Positions 11,665-24,450 of a DNA stretch of 64,000 bases are shown here, in pieces. The translations under genes were made by a program, and so were the position numbers. Source of the DNA: Holothuria scabra (taxonomy: Eukaryota > Echinodermata > Holothuroidea > Aspidochirotida > Holothuriidae); assembly GCA_037179385.1 (NCBI GenBank), contig CM074184.1, positions 14,278,001 to 14,342,000 of the forward strand, written 5' to 3'. Position 1 is the stretch's first letter. Every line of letters starts with the position of its first letter. The notes beneath the pieces were generated by a model. That model worked only from the letters and a program-made list of their open reading frames with translations, was not told where the DNA came from and made no database searches.

Positions 11665-12399
11665 TCACAGCAGGTTTCGATCCTCTAAAATCATCCAAAA
11701 TTTAAGTTTTCCAAAAATTAGAAAGGCTCTTGTTTAGCGTAACTTGAAGTGACTGCCTACGGCATCGGGCTTTTCTTATAGTGTTACTACCAGGCTTGGG
11801 TGATGCTTATTGTTAGTATTTGGCGGTACAAAAGTATATTTGGAGGCTGATTTCAGCAGACCTATCAGTCTGACTCTGAATTTGGTATGTTCTTCTACTT
11901 CATAACTGACACAGGTATCTCAATGTCTGAGGTGCTAGACGGATAATTTTGACGATTCAATGGAGATAAAAATGATTGAAACATGTAATTCCAAGGTATG
12001 AACTTTGTGCATGTGTTTGTTCTGGATTGTGCTGAATGTCAAGTATCAATCTCAAAGAAGTGATAACAAAATGAAGTAATGAAGAGTAAAGTGATGAAGA
12101 TACAAAGTAAAATAAAGACAAAACAATTATGCAACACTTTTTTGAAGAAATGAAAGTAAATTAGCTCCCCTTCAAGGAGTACTTCAATTTATGCTCAAAA
12201 AATGTTTCATCATAATGTGTTTAATTCAAGGTCATTATCCTAGTAGTATTGTGATGTTGCCAGTGTCACAGCCAGTGTTCTGTGATAATTTGTTCAAGCA
12301 TTCTCAGATGTTTGTCCTTACATTTTAATGCAGTTGTAGAGGGAATTAGAATTGGGTACAAACAAACAACCAGATTTGATCAATAAGCTAGTCTTAATG

Positions 12400-12650
12400 G
12401 TCAGCACGACCACATGTTTGGTCTAACAGTAGATCATCTGCCTCTCACGCAGAAGGTCCAGGTTCAATTCCGTGGTCAAGTCATACCAAAGACTCTAAAA
12501 ATGGAGCCTGCTGCCATTGCGCGTGATGCTCCACATAAGCAATGGAGTATAGGGAAAACAAGCCAGTGAACCACAACTGGAAAAAAAGGTTGTGGCCGGC
12601 CCAACTTGAACCAATAGGTTGGAAACTGGGCTGTAAAAGTGCATCTAACT
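12400..12650 (+). repeat. tRNA-Glu-derived SINE, full-length copy
   Basis: The head resembles tRNA-Glu. An anticodon stem TCTGC/GCAGA (12,437-12,453) encloses the loop CTCTCAC with anticodon CTC, and a box B GGTTCAATTCC lies at 12,461-12,471. The SINE body follows (CATAAGCAATGGAGTA, GCCACAACTGGAAAAAAAGG, GGTTGGAAACTGGGCTGTAA) with an ATCTAACTAACT tail. RNA polymerase III transcription from the internal boxes is inferred. Confidence 0.85.
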
Positions 12651-12779
12651 AACTCAATGGTTGGTTTTATTAAGAATTGAGAAAGAAAAAGAAAACAATA
12701 AAGACATAGTGCTATTTCTGTCATATGATGATTAAGTATTTAGTGTTGGCACTATGGGTCAGAATATGCATGAAAATTC

Positions 12780-13018
12780 ATCTCACTGTATTGTGAAGTG
12801 GTTAGGGCATCAGACTTACAGTCAGAATGTTGGGAATTTGAGTCCTGGCTGGGTCATACTGAAGACTTTAATGGAACCTACTCCCATTGTGCTTGGTGCT
12901 CAGGATAAGCAATGGAGTAGAGCAAAACAAGTCAGCAAGCCACAACTGGAAAAAAGGCTGTGGCCGGCTCGACTTGAACTTATTTGTTGGAAACTGGGCT
13001 GTAGAATTCTATCTAACA
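12780..13018 (+). repeat. tRNA-derived SINE, second copy
   Basis: Same body and tail as the copy at 12,400, in the same orientation about 330 bp downstream. The tRNA head is more diverged (GTGGTTAGGGCATCAGACTT, box-B-like TTTGAGTCCTGG). The 125-codon ORF over it is a by-product of the SINE. Confidence 0.8.
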
Positions 13019-14879
13019 TACTTGAGGTTGAGGGGGCGTCCTTTACCTGCAGTATATGTAAGACTGATCCTATGAGATCTTCCTATTCGTTATATTGCTT
13101 CATTGTTTATTACAGACTCCTATGCAGATGAAATAGAAGAGTGAAGTTATGGTCAAGTCATTTTGTCAGCCATAACTGGAGTCCCCCAGACTTGATCTTC
13201 TGATTCTTCCATTTCCTTGTACCATGAACGGTTGTACATGAATAGCTCCTTTTACTTCACTAAATTTGAGGATTTAGGATGGCATGTAGACAATAAAATT
13301 GACAAGATTTAAGTCTGATTGCCCCCGCTCATGACTCACCTCACTCGGTTGCTCTATGATCATTGTTCAGAGTAAAAATCTTGTTTCCTTGTGTCACTTA
13401 TTTACTTACTGTTGTAATTGTTCATCAAAATTTACTTTCTATGCATTACGCACCATATGCAAATGAAACAACAGCTTTAAACCAATAGAAAGCCAGTATT
13501 CACTAAAATTCTGTTTATATATGTTACTAAAGCTTTAAATATGAAAGAGATTGTAGAAAAGATGCTCAATGCAGTCACTCAAGTGTGATGTTTTTCTATC
13601 ACGTATGCATCAGAGGAGCATGGGAATGTATTTTACTCATGTGCCCATTTTGTTTATGTGAAAGTTTTGAATTTGTACTGGGTGACTTAAAGTTAACAAC
13701 TAATGTGCAAAACTGAAGTGTGAAACATATATACAAAATGGTGTCAGACGATTTAGTACAACCAATAGATGCTCAAAACTGCAGTGAGTGGATTTGCCTT
13801 TTAATCATGTGAGGATGAACAATTGGAAATTTTTTTTTCAGATGTAGTTGCTCTCTCTGGGGATTTCTTAAGCCATTAATTTGTGTCATTAAAAGTATAT
13901 TTTATAAGTTACTTTTGTCAGCATTGTTTACAAATCAGGTAGAGGAAGGTATTTAGACCTTCTGTGTTTAAACTGTACGATAAATTTAACCCATTGGTAT
14001 CTTTGGCTATTTCTTTTAAAAATTCAGCAGTTGGCAGCTGTTTCACTACCCATCAATGGGGATGGTTGGTCCTGTCACTTTTGGAATAGTCCTTTACCTT
14101 CTAAATTTCTTATTTTTTGTTGTGCAAAATATATAAAGTTTCATTTTTCTGCTCGATTAATGTTAATTTGCAAAAACATTCAATCATACTACAACCAAAC
14201 AAAATAAAAGCTAACAGTAATGGTAAAAGAAGTGTGAAAATAAAGTAATTGAGTGTGTATGTGTGTGTGTATGTGTGTGTGTGTGATAGCAACTACTGCC
14301 AATATGTGCCAAATCATTGAATCATCATCTTTTGACACTAGTCAGCTAGGATAGCAAACCAGTAAGCTTCATTTGGGGAGGAACTGTTTGTGGTAATATA
14401 TTAAGTATCTGCCATATGCATAAACGTTTTAGCAATACTTAGTCTGCTTTTCAGACATGGTTCTCACTGGTTGTATTGTGGAGGATGCATGAAAAGCATG
14501 TCAGGCAAAAGTTAAATTATCTTGTAATGACAATAAACTGTATGTTATCCCTATACCCTGGATTTTTGGAAAGTGCAGGGTCTACTTTGCTTCTCTATTT
14601 ACCTCTTATTTACATATGTATTACCCTAATAACCTATAAATTACCAAAACAAACTTCTAGTCACAGTAGACACCCATGTCCTATCCTGGAAAGTACCTTT
14701 CATGATCTTGTCATTCTTAAGTACTTCTCTCTCACGAATCTCAGGGTTGCCCCTTATCCTAATGGCCACTACTGTACCAGTTGTTCCTGTATCCCTACCC
14801 TTGTCATCCCCCCCCTCCCCCACACCCATGTCATTGATGTTACTTCATTCCCAGTGATTTTCTCCAATGGCTGCAATGG
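13019..14879. other. Non-coding stretch
   Basis: AT-rich, with a (TG)n microsatellite at about 14,252-14,285. Open frames here (for example 14,476-14,919) show no domain, splice context or composition supporting a gene. Confidence 0.6.
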
Positions 14880-15065
14880 TGTTGTTGGTCTAGTTGTACA
14901 GCATCTACCTCTCTTGTGATCAATTGTATGACTAAAAAATGGAAGTTAGAGCTGTTTTGTTTGATGCTTCACATAAGGGATGGAGTAGTGAAATCAATTC
15001 ATGGCCCCACAACTGGAAAAGAAGCCTTGGTTGCTGATAGAACCAGAGGCTTTAAAATTGTGGCA
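14880..15065 (+). repeat. tRNA-derived SINE, diverged copy
   Basis: Recognisable head GGTCTAGTTGTACAGCATCT and anticodon-region CTACCTCTCTTGTG. The body reads GCTTCACATAAGGGATGGAG and CCACAACTGGAAAAGAAGCC. The tail is lost. Confidence 0.7.
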
Positions 15066-15789
15066 TAAAACTCCAAGAAATCCAATGACTTAAAAGTAAT
15101 TTTAGTGTTGTTCCTGGTTGCATTTATATTGAAGCACCTGCCCGCATATTACCCCCAGTCACCAACGTCCCATGGTCGGGGATACCCCCCCCCTCCATGT
15201 GGTTATCTCTGTTGAGTATTAACAGTTATTTCAGTGCTATTGCCATATTGATCTTGAATTTCAACACGTCCTCGTATCATGAAGTGGATGGACTGTGCGA
15301 GCTTGGGTTCTTACATGTTTATATGATCATTTACAAAGTTGTCTGGTTAGCTTTATGAACTTACCAAGAGAAACTGTTTATAAAATTTTTATTTTTCATT
15401 TTTGTAATTTTGAAAACTTTAATATCGTGCAAAGAGAAGAAGAAGATCTTTCAAAAACTGCAACCAGTTTCTGTTGTGCTTTTTTTGTTGCATTGTATTT
15501 TGTATCGATGACAGAACCAAACGGGAGGATGGTTCAAAAGGAATATTTGTCTGGTTATACTCTTGATTTGGTCAAAACATGGTTTCCCAACTTTTACCGT
15601 TACCGATGTGAGTCGCGAAACATTTGTCGTGAATTCGTGAACTTGTTCCTTAATATTTCAAAATTTGTCCCTTCCCAGTATAGTAATCTTAAAGAAGTAA
15701 ATGACATTTATATTAACAAGTCAGTGTTGTACGTGAGAAACAACAGACTAAACGGGGCATGAACTTAACACATTGGTTACACAACTTCT

Positions 15790-16040
15790 CAAATAGGATT
15801 CTTTTGGGTTATATGAAGGAGTTACGATCTAGGACCGCCTTGGAAAGAGACCGGGAACCCCTAAGGTGGAGCATGAATCTAGTGCGTAATAGCTCCATGG
15901 TTAGATGTTCACTTACACCCTTAGAGTAAGGTTCAAAAGTCCTCCCCGACTCTCTGGCAAAGAGCCGTTCGGCGAAGCCAAACTATAAACTGCAAGCCTT
16001 CCCGAACAAGCTTATACGTCCACTGAAGGACAAAACTTGA
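15790..16040 (+). repeat. Single copy of the 25-kb array family
   Basis: Shares AAAGTCCTCCCCGACTCTCT, GGCAAAGAGCCGTTCGGCGA and a TACGTCCACTGAAGGACAAA segment with the units at 25,290-25,400. It is therefore a dispersed member of the repeat that is tandemly amplified at 25.1-26.1 kb. Confidence 0.75.
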
Positions 16041-17955
16041 CTAAATTCAGTTTTAACATAAGTAGCCTATATATCCTGAAGGTTAATTTTTTAAAGGTTC
16101 AGTTCTTGTCCTTGGAAATCGTCAGTATCAAAAACAAACCATAACTATTTAATGATTACTACGGGTTAACAAAAGAAATGTCACTAATGTGCAACACTCT
16201 ACATCATTATGTACATAAGCAACAAGTTGCCTCGGAAAGATTCGAACTTTGAAGAGGTATATCCTGAGAAACGTAAAAGATACTGACATAATTCCAAATG
16301 ATTTTTCTTTAGGAGAGCTTACTCCTTAATTGCCAAGTTTTTGCCGGAATAGATTACAGCACTACTTTTAAGACGGTGAAATCACTAACAGAGTGACTTT
16401 GAGAAATGTGAATAGACTGCACACAAATGAACTGAATAATAAGGAATAAGTATGGCATTGACAAGTTACCCGAGGATGCATACTAAATTGACACTTCGCA
16501 TCATTTCCTTGCTTTTATTTAAGCTTTGTCATGCCAGGGACTGTGGAGACGTGGGATGGTGACCCCAGTCCTCCACAGTCCGTATCTGACAACATCAACC
16601 TTGTTTTTGGTTTCCCGAAAGGGAAATCCTTTGGATTCACGCAGACTACACTTTTGCAAAACGTGTAGGATCGTGCATTTTAGTGTTGGCTAAAGCTATG
16701 GTTTGTAAGCTCAACGATTGAGAATTATTTCTTTGTTTTGTTTTGTTTTCAGTAGAATAGTACCAAGCCAAAGCTTGTCTTCATTTTGGATGATTGAGGT
16801 TGTTGTTGCTAGGGTAGATCATTTTTAAGAGGGGCATCTGTGTGAATGGTATTGCTGGACACTTAATTCACCAAATATATATTGCAATGTCTGCCTGTTT
16901 GTTTCTTTTTGAAAAAATCCTGTGACTTTCATCTGGTATATTTGTAATTTCTGATTGCATTATTGCATAAAAATCAAATTTCGTCAAGAAAATATGTCCA
17001 CATATGGCCGTCAGAAATATGTGTACCTTCAGTTAAATGTAGCAATCTTGAAGAAGCTGTGTTTCACTAAGTGGTTGTACAGTACTTGATAGCAGGGCAT
17101 AGATATTTCCATGTTTTCACAAAGTAACTGACATTTATACATCACTTCTTTGTCAATATTTTTGCTTAGAATTATAATTTTACTAGCTCGTTATGCATGG
17201 TAAAAGGTACTTCGATGCTCTCGCAAAGAATTGTGAAGTTTTTTTAGTTCAAGATACAGCTTTACTCCCTATTATTTAAGTGGAAGGCATTGTACCGTCT
17301 AAAAGGTCACCTGTCCGACTGACTTTTCGACCGCAGTTACGTAATAGCATGCACAATACATGCATTCGGTTCAGTTAGTGGTTGTGACCTTATATCAACG
17401 GAGAGCAAAGTAAAGTATTACCGTGTTTCTTGCATGGAGGCTAACATTTATTTTGATTTATACATCAATACTTCCACAAAATATTGTTTTAAATCATTTT
17501 TAAAGATTTGTCTCCCATTTGCAAATTTCAAAAATACCTTTGGTACAAATTGGTAGGAACTTTTGTAGCCAAGATACACTCTTTACTCCCTATGATTTGA
17601 GTAGAAGACACCCGGACCTCCTAAAAGGTCACATATCCGGTCGACCTTTCTATTCTTTATCGCAGTGACAACACGCACAAGCGTGACTTTCGTTGAATCC
17701 TTTCACTTCAACCGGATCTTAGTAGTGTATAGGTTATTACTGAGTATTTTCACAGCCTGAAATTAGGCCCAAAGAAAAACTTTGCAATTAGGCTACTGAA
17801 GGTTGTTTTGGACTGCCCACGTCTAAAGAAATATTTCTCTCTTCTTTCGGGAAACTTCTCATACTTAGGTTTTGATTAAAAGAGTATTTAATGACGGCGG
17901 CCTTTTGGCAGATCCCCAAATCGCAAGAGCGTTTATGTTCCTGGGAATTTTTAGG
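16041..17955. other. Non-coding stretch with one duplicated segment
   Basis: No gene recognised. Segments at about 17,255-17,335 and 17,570-17,655 are diverged direct copies (TTTACTCCCTAT, then TAAAAGGTCAC, then GTCGACCTTTC-like). They lie about 320 bp apart. Confidence 0.55.
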
Positions 17956-18134
17956 ACAAAATTTGGGGTAGATGGTCACTGTTTAACAAGGTGTTTTTTG
18001 ATTGGCTGTTGTCATTGTATTTTATCGATTGTATTTTTTTGTTTGGGCTGGGGATTAGGTTAGGACCGGATTAGGGCTTTCGTTAGCCAGTCAGGAAATT
18101 TCTTTTAAACAGTGCGCATCGCCCCAAATTTTGT
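17956..18134. mobile_element. MITE of the CACTGTTTAACAA family, copy with long TIRs
   Basis: Inner inverted ends CACTGTTTAACAA (17,977) and TTTTAAACAGTG (ending 18,114). These extend outward to ACAAAATTTGGGG (17,956-17,968) and CCCCAAATTTTGT (18,122-18,134). The interior (TTGATTGGCTGTTG, GATTAGGGCTTTCGTTAGC) matches the element at 51,583-51,714. Non-coding. Confidence 0.82.
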
Positions 18135-18230
18135 TATTAATTGCAATGCTGGATGGTATTCGATACATATATACTATTTCAAGCAGGGCGATGCAACAGA
18201 TCAGGTCATTTCAACAGCCAGTTTACCACC

Positions 18231-18866
18231 CAGTGGCGTAGTTAGACTTTTCTTTATTCAGTGAGGGAGGGGCGGGGGGGGGGGGGGGGGACAAGCACAC
18301 AGATTTTCCGATTTTTTCTAAAGTGTGAACACTACTGTATTAGGAAAGCAGTTTGCTTCGCGCGCCGAAAACTTGGGTAAATGTTTGTAAATATGGAGCG
18401 TATATTTAGTTTAGATTCTGCATTTTGCGTTTCCTATTAACAAATACATGAGAGCATGTAGACTAAAGAACGTTGTTTTTGCATAGTTTTATCTAAGGTA
18501 GACGAATTGAGGCTTGCCATCGACATTCAAAAGGCCTTTTAGACAAAGTATATCAAAATTAAGAGATTATAACTAACTTAGAAAATTTAGGGAAACTATA
18601 GTGGCTAGGAAAAGTCTACCACTTGACTGATTTATGAGCGACCACTTACTGCATTAGAGATTGCAATTTGTGGTGCGTGAAGAAAGTTTTGCTTGTTTAA
18701 AACATTTACAAATACGGAGATTTTATAAGATAGAATTTGGAATTTTATGGAAGAAAAGTTGGAAAAACCGCACTTACAACTGGTGTCTGAAATGACAAAT
18801 TTCCAAATTTACCACTTTTTCGAGCCATGGGCAATCGCGCCTCTTCCCCCTGTAGCAACGCCACTG
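18231..18866. mobile_element. hAT-like MITE with CAGTGGCGT ends (old copy)
   Basis: Starts CAGTGGCGTAGTTAGAC and ends GTAGCAACGCCACTG, giving imperfect inverted ends of the CAGTGGCG type. It has a long G run near 18,275 and no coding capacity. No clear target-site duplication, so it is probably old or wrongly bounded. Confidence 0.55.
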
Positions 18867-21800
18867 ATGTCACTGCACTGAGATGCTTTTGTCTCGAGTT
18901 CCTTGCTCTTGCAAATGACTGCAGCATGCCATTTCGGTTCTTTTTCTGATTCTTATCACGAGTTTTATGTCAATGAGAACTTCCACGGCACAATTACATG
19001 CAGGTTTTCCCCATCACAGTATTTTGTAAAGACGTGGTCAATTTCATTTTCTACAGCCTCCTCGTTGGTCAACCGACATCTAGTCACTTTAATTAAGGCC
19101 TATTTGTTTGAGTGCATGCCCGCTATTGATCAATCAGGGGACTAGTTTTTAGCTACGTAGTTTTCTCATCCCAATGCATACATTTTTTTTGCAAGGCTCG
19201 ACCTTTCCCTCTGTCACTCGTACAATAGAATCCCCTCCCCCAAGTTAGGCAAGTGAGGAGTTGGGATACTATAACCGAAAAATAAATAATATACCTTTCC
19301 AGAGATTTCATTTTCCATCCAGAGATAAACCGAAAATTCCGAGCTTCCGGGTCTTCGTCTTATGGAACCCCACCCCAAGAACAGGCGCTTTAGATTCGGT
19401 TTCGTGCTGCGCCCGAGTATTTTTGCTCACAACAACATTATCCTTTCCCCTATACTCCCCCCCCCCCAAATTTTGACATTCTGGTGTCGCCATTGCCCGA
19501 ACGGGTTCCTCTATGCTACAAGCAATCCGCCTGCACAACGTACATACGCATAAACCAACACCGACGCACAGGTACCAACACAAAACTTAGATTGATGCAG
19601 TATTGTTACTTTAATACTAATAGGCTCAGATAGACGTTTCTCGAAGCCTTTAGGTCATCTGTATACCACAATGTTATGTCTTGTTCATTCTGCCGGTTGT
19701 TTTTTAAATCTGCCTGATTTATGGGGGCGCAAAACGGTGATGCTTCGGCCTACCAATATTTTCATTGGGGGAATGGCTCCCTTGCCTCCCCCTTTCAGGA
19801 AAAATGCCCCTTATATCTGTGCACGTATTTGATCATCCTTCATCCTGTTTTTTACACCGACTTTTGATCAACTTTAACCAACTTGTTTGAATGGAACAGA
19901 ATGAAATATCACCAGAACAAATCAACTTACACTGTCTCTATCTTTTTTTATCTAAATTTCTCTGATTGGGGCTACACCGTACCTAAGATCTTGCCCCATA
20001 TCCTTACATTACAAAGCCTACCCGTTCAGTGATTGGCTTATTACAGTAACACAACCATGTACATATCTCTGTTCTTCAGCTTAAATTTGGCTCCCGGTTT
20101 CCCCTGAACTCGAACTTGCAATCGAAATGTTTCCGGTCTAACATAACACAAATCCACAATTTTTCCATTACTTTTCTTAAATCGAAACAAGCGGGATTGA
20201 GTCATATCACAGTTGTACAGGTTTTGCTCGGACCTATTACAGAGTTACCAATGTAGTCACAGAGGACCCGGCGGTGATAATCTCCCGCATTGTAAATGAA
20301 TAATATTTCGGTAGTTGGACACTAATTTTATATCCCATTGACTTACACACTAAATTGGGCTTCCCCTGTGTCTCAGCCTAGCTCCATGTAGAAGTTTCAG
20401 ATTTCAGATTTCCATATCATGACCACTAAAATTTTGAGCTACGGAGCCTTGAATGATAGGTAAGTGATTCCCTCCATAGCAAATAATCGCTGCTGAGAGA
20501 CTGCATTTCACAGAACGGAGTAACACGATAACAAAAAAGATGACACTAAAATTGGTCAATTGCCTTAAACTTTGCACATATTATATCAGTAACACAGTCA
20601 GAAGCAACATCCCATTAACTTTTTACACTTCATCTGTCAGTAATGGTATTCCCAGGTAAGAGCATTGACCGAGAGTTAGTGGTCCACCTTAATGAGCTTT
20701 GCTGGAAAGCTTTTTCTGTGATTCGGATATTGTCAAAACGAGTAGCCTGCATAGACGTACCAGGTGGGCCGCAGGGGGCACTCGCCCTCCCAATTCGGGC
20801 AAACAGTTGGTCCATTCGGGGAAAAAACATGATAAAAGGTGCTCTTATTCGGGCAAAGTTTTCTCTTGGTTTTCCCACGAAAATTAGTATCCCAAACGCC
20901 TATGAAGGCCTAACCACGCAGGATGCGTATGCAAATCGTAAAGGTCAAGTCAGTTTTCCGTATCCTTCCTTAGGTTACAAATAAATGCACCTGTTTTACC
21001 AATCCTGACATCAATAACTTCGGAAGGGGAGTGTGTATCCAAAGAATCATAAGCTTTAAAAGTTTATACACTCCCAGTATCAAAATAATGCAAAAAATGA
21101 GCAATTCTTCCTTTTTTGCTTTTCATTGGGCTCAGTAATTGCACCATTTTGCATCCAGATGGATTTATGTTGCATGGTTCTCCCATAGAAGAACCTCTTA
21201 TCCAGAACCCACCCCAACCCCGTCCTAAAAATTCAGCGACTTGATATTTAGCTGTACTGTTATACGAATTTGCCCATGGTAAGTCTTAGTAACACTTTAT
21301 GAGTGTGGAACAAACTTCTTCAATCGTTCAACTGAGTTTCCTTCTTGTCCACATAAAGAAGAAAACGGAAAATCATATTTGACGCATGATTGACGCACGT
21401 CATCTCTAAACCTGAATGCAAATGGACTTGGCCGAAAGTTGTTTTCTGCGGCGAACGTGACGTGACGCAACGCGTCTTGTTGGAGCGTCACAAGAACGAG
21501 ACCCGTACACGTATCCTGTGTGGACAGACCTTAATTGTATATGCAAAAGAGAGAAAAGGAATTGTAGGCATATAGCTTTCAACGTATTTTTAGGCGTGGG
21601 AGCCCAATTAGTTCTGTAGGGGGTGTGGGATCAAACGATTTGCTCGAAAACTGTGACCAAACTTTTTTGTGCGTTTAGAGAGAAAATATTTGAACGGCCA
21701 GTGGACACGTACTGACATTGCATGTGCGTTTATGAGTAATGGATATGACGACAGGCTATGCATACAAAAACTTTGTCTTGTCATTGTTTCCACTCGGTTG

Positions 21801-23350
21801 GATTTTTTCTGGAAAGTAATTACGACATCAAATTGCACAGTGTAAAGCATGACGATTGCGCCCGAATCCCAATAAAATCTTACCGTTACCTATTTTTTTA
21901 TGACAAAACTTGCTCAACTTTCAACCGTGCACAACATGACCCCTGCAAATAACAAAGCAAATCTTTTAACTGATGATTCTCGTACCAAGCTCTTAACTTT
22001 TGCTTCTATTCTTCTCTGAAAGTTAGTCTTATAAGGGTAACACTGTACACTGCCAGACAAATTTTAGCGGTGTGAGAACTTGGAGTTCAGTGAGAATCTG
22101 AACCTTGTATTTTATAACTGTGAGTCTTATCCGACAATCCGATTTTCTAGTAATTTTAAAGGGCCGCAAAGTCAGGGAAGTTGTTAGTTAAAGTCCTGTA
22201 TATATGCACGATCATACATTTGTTCAAAACATAAATCATACAAAGGTATAACGACGTTCAAATTTGTTTGAAATTGTGTGGTACTCCGTAGAGGCAACTC
22301 CCGAGTTGAACTCTTTTAAACCAATATTAGGAATAACGACAATGGTTCCACGCTTTCAATCAAATTAGTGAAGAGACAAAATTCAATTCCATCAATTCAG
22401 TTTGATAAACGAACGTCAAACAATACAAAATAGAATGGAATCAATAAATATGGTAACTTTTGGGATAGAAACTAATACTTATCTAGTAGACTATCAACAG
22501 ATCAATGTTGGGTTGGAGAGAAACAAGGCTCTTAAAGCCTTATGTATTGTAACTAACAAAAAAGTCCCTCTCTAAAAGCTATCACAGCCCATGTTCACTA
22601 CTTACTGATTTCACTATTATAATGGACTTTATCATCACTGATTTCTGGTGGAAATATCTGTGAGGAAAACCCAGAATTTTACTAAATTGTATATCTTCAG
22701 GACGGTCCAAAGAAATACATGTGTCGAAATAACATAGGGGCTGGATCCCAACAGGTGATGTATATCGGCTTTGATTTGGAAGCAGTGATGTATTTGAGAC
22801 CCATAACATACAATCTAATGTCACAAGTTTAGATCTTCTGAAGTACAGCTAGGTATTGAAGTTTGTTGATTTGTCACTGAAAGAATAGACAAATAAAAAT
22901 GAAGAAATAAGCTTAGCCCAAATTTTGACTGATGGGATAGAGCCTCCCCCCCCCCCCCCGGTTCATATGGTTTAATTTCATGAGAGAATACCAATATTTA
23001 TATAAGATATGTATTAATAATATTAATTAATATTAAACTATTTTAACTTCGCCATGTGGCCAAGGAAGGCGTGCTTGCAATATCTATTATATTAGAACTC
23101 AATGGAGTGAAATACGGATCGCCATTGTCTAACTAGGTGTCACTGAACTAGCATACATTGGTGTAACTGCAACGTTTTGACATGATGACGATTTAGATGA
23201 AGATTTAGCGCTGGGATTTACAAACAAACATGAACCGAAAGTTCCACTTTTGGGGTAAATACTTGCGGGCCAGTCCACTTACACACACAAAACAATCAGA
23301 TCGACATATTTTACTTAACTTCAAAGTACATTCTCCTCGCCAATTTATTG
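18867..23350. other. Gene-free stretch between repeats and the sulfotransferase 3' end
   Basis: No exon with both splice context and recognisable coding sequence on either strand. Overlapping short ORFs around 19,260-19,580 and 20,630-20,980 occur in both strands at once and look like chance or decayed repeat. Confidence 0.55.
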
Positions 23351-23360
23351 AAATTATATA

Positions 23361-23370
23361 TTTATTTATT
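23361..23370 (-). promoter_or_regulatory. Candidate polyadenylation signal of the sulfotransferase gene
   Basis: On the minus strand AATAAATAAA lies about 60 bases past the stop codon at 23,430. It is the first strong hexamer downstream. Confidence 0.55.
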
Positions 23371-23429
23371 CACTAAATAATGTCATAAAATATATGAATT
23401 GGTATGAAAATAACTGAAAGTTTAAATAT

Positions 23430-24450
23430 CTACTGCCTTCCCAAAAATCCGTCAGGTGGTCCTAACTTTTTTGTCATTTTCCATTTGATTTCTGTAAGCA
23501 GATGTGTGTTCCGATATTGAAGATAACCACACAGATTTTGTACTTTAAATTCGCTTTCTATTGTATAACAATCTAAATTCTGCATTCGTCGAAACTCCGA
23601 CAAATCTTGTTCAAATGATGGACCGTATTGTTTTACTTTGTTCCAAAAGGTTTTGTTAAAGTGATTGTACATCATTATATCTTTCGCGTTCCATGAAGCA
23701 ATTTTCTTCTCCAATGACGGTGAAATTTCGTATCTGGCTTTCTCTGACCTGTTCCTTACATTTTCATGGAGGTAAAGTATATCTGTTAATTTCCAACAGA
23801 GAAAACGTTTTAGCAGAATCATAGATTCATCGAAATATTCCGCTATTAAAATCAAATCAAAATCATTATCCATTTCAGCAATTTTTTTCTTGACTTTGCG
23901 TTTACTTAACATATCCTTTGGCTCCATTCCAAAATTAAACAATTGCCCGTTGTTTAACAGTTTAGAAGGCAAGTTGTATTCGAGTGAAGAGTGATTCAAG
24001 TAATAATTTGGATTTTTCATAAATTCTTCAAGCGGTTTTTTTAACTTATCCAACTTGAATTTTCTACCCATTCGAAAAAATCCGAACACTGATTCCAAAT
24101 GATTGACAGGGTTTCGAACTATGGAAATATACTTTGCATTTGGTACAACGTAGTCTAGCTCTGATCTGTTATAGCGTGCTTGACTGGTAAGCATTTGATA
24201 TCCGTACTTGTCAAAAGTTTTATAATGAAGAACGTTTTCTCGACTGAATGGTATAAGCCTAGTCGTCTGATAAAAGGCTCCAAGCTCGCCAAGAGCAAAG
24301 TCGAGATTGTTTCGATATCCGTACCGTCCGATTATTGCTGCCAAAGTCCCTCCGGCTGCCTTATGGTTCTTCATGAGGATAACCCTGTTGACTGGTGGTG
24401 AACATGAGGGTTCGTCATTTGATACTGGGGGCTGATGAGAATCTATGAGG
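23430..24450 (-). CDS. Sulfotransferase exon 2 (catalytic domain)
   Basis: Starts after TTTCTTTAG, with C completing a split glycine codon, and ends at a stop at 23,430-23,432. It holds the whole catalytic domain. Residues upstream of the first Met in this exon (CSPPVNRVILMKNHK) match the usual entry into the PAPS loop, which proves the frame begins before that Met. Confidence 0.93.

Noticed and set aside
12415..12480. Possible functional tRNA-Glu gene
   Set aside because: Has an anticodon arm and box B, but the acceptor stem does not close and a SINE body follows directly.
12754..13131. 125-residue plus-strand ORF
   Set aside because: Coincides with a SINE; the peptide is translated SINE body.
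14476..14919. 147-residue plus-strand ORF
   Set aside because: Runs into the SINE at 14,880 and has no recognisable features; chance frame.
15295..15762. 155-residue plus-strand ORF
   Set aside because: No domain, no splice context, T-rich composition. A few frames of this length are expected by chance in 64 kb of such sequence, so it is not listed as a gene.
18231..18866. Recent hAT insertion
   Set aside because: End motifs are present, but the flanks (TTACCACC and ATGTCACT) do not match, so it is kept only as an old or uncertain copy.
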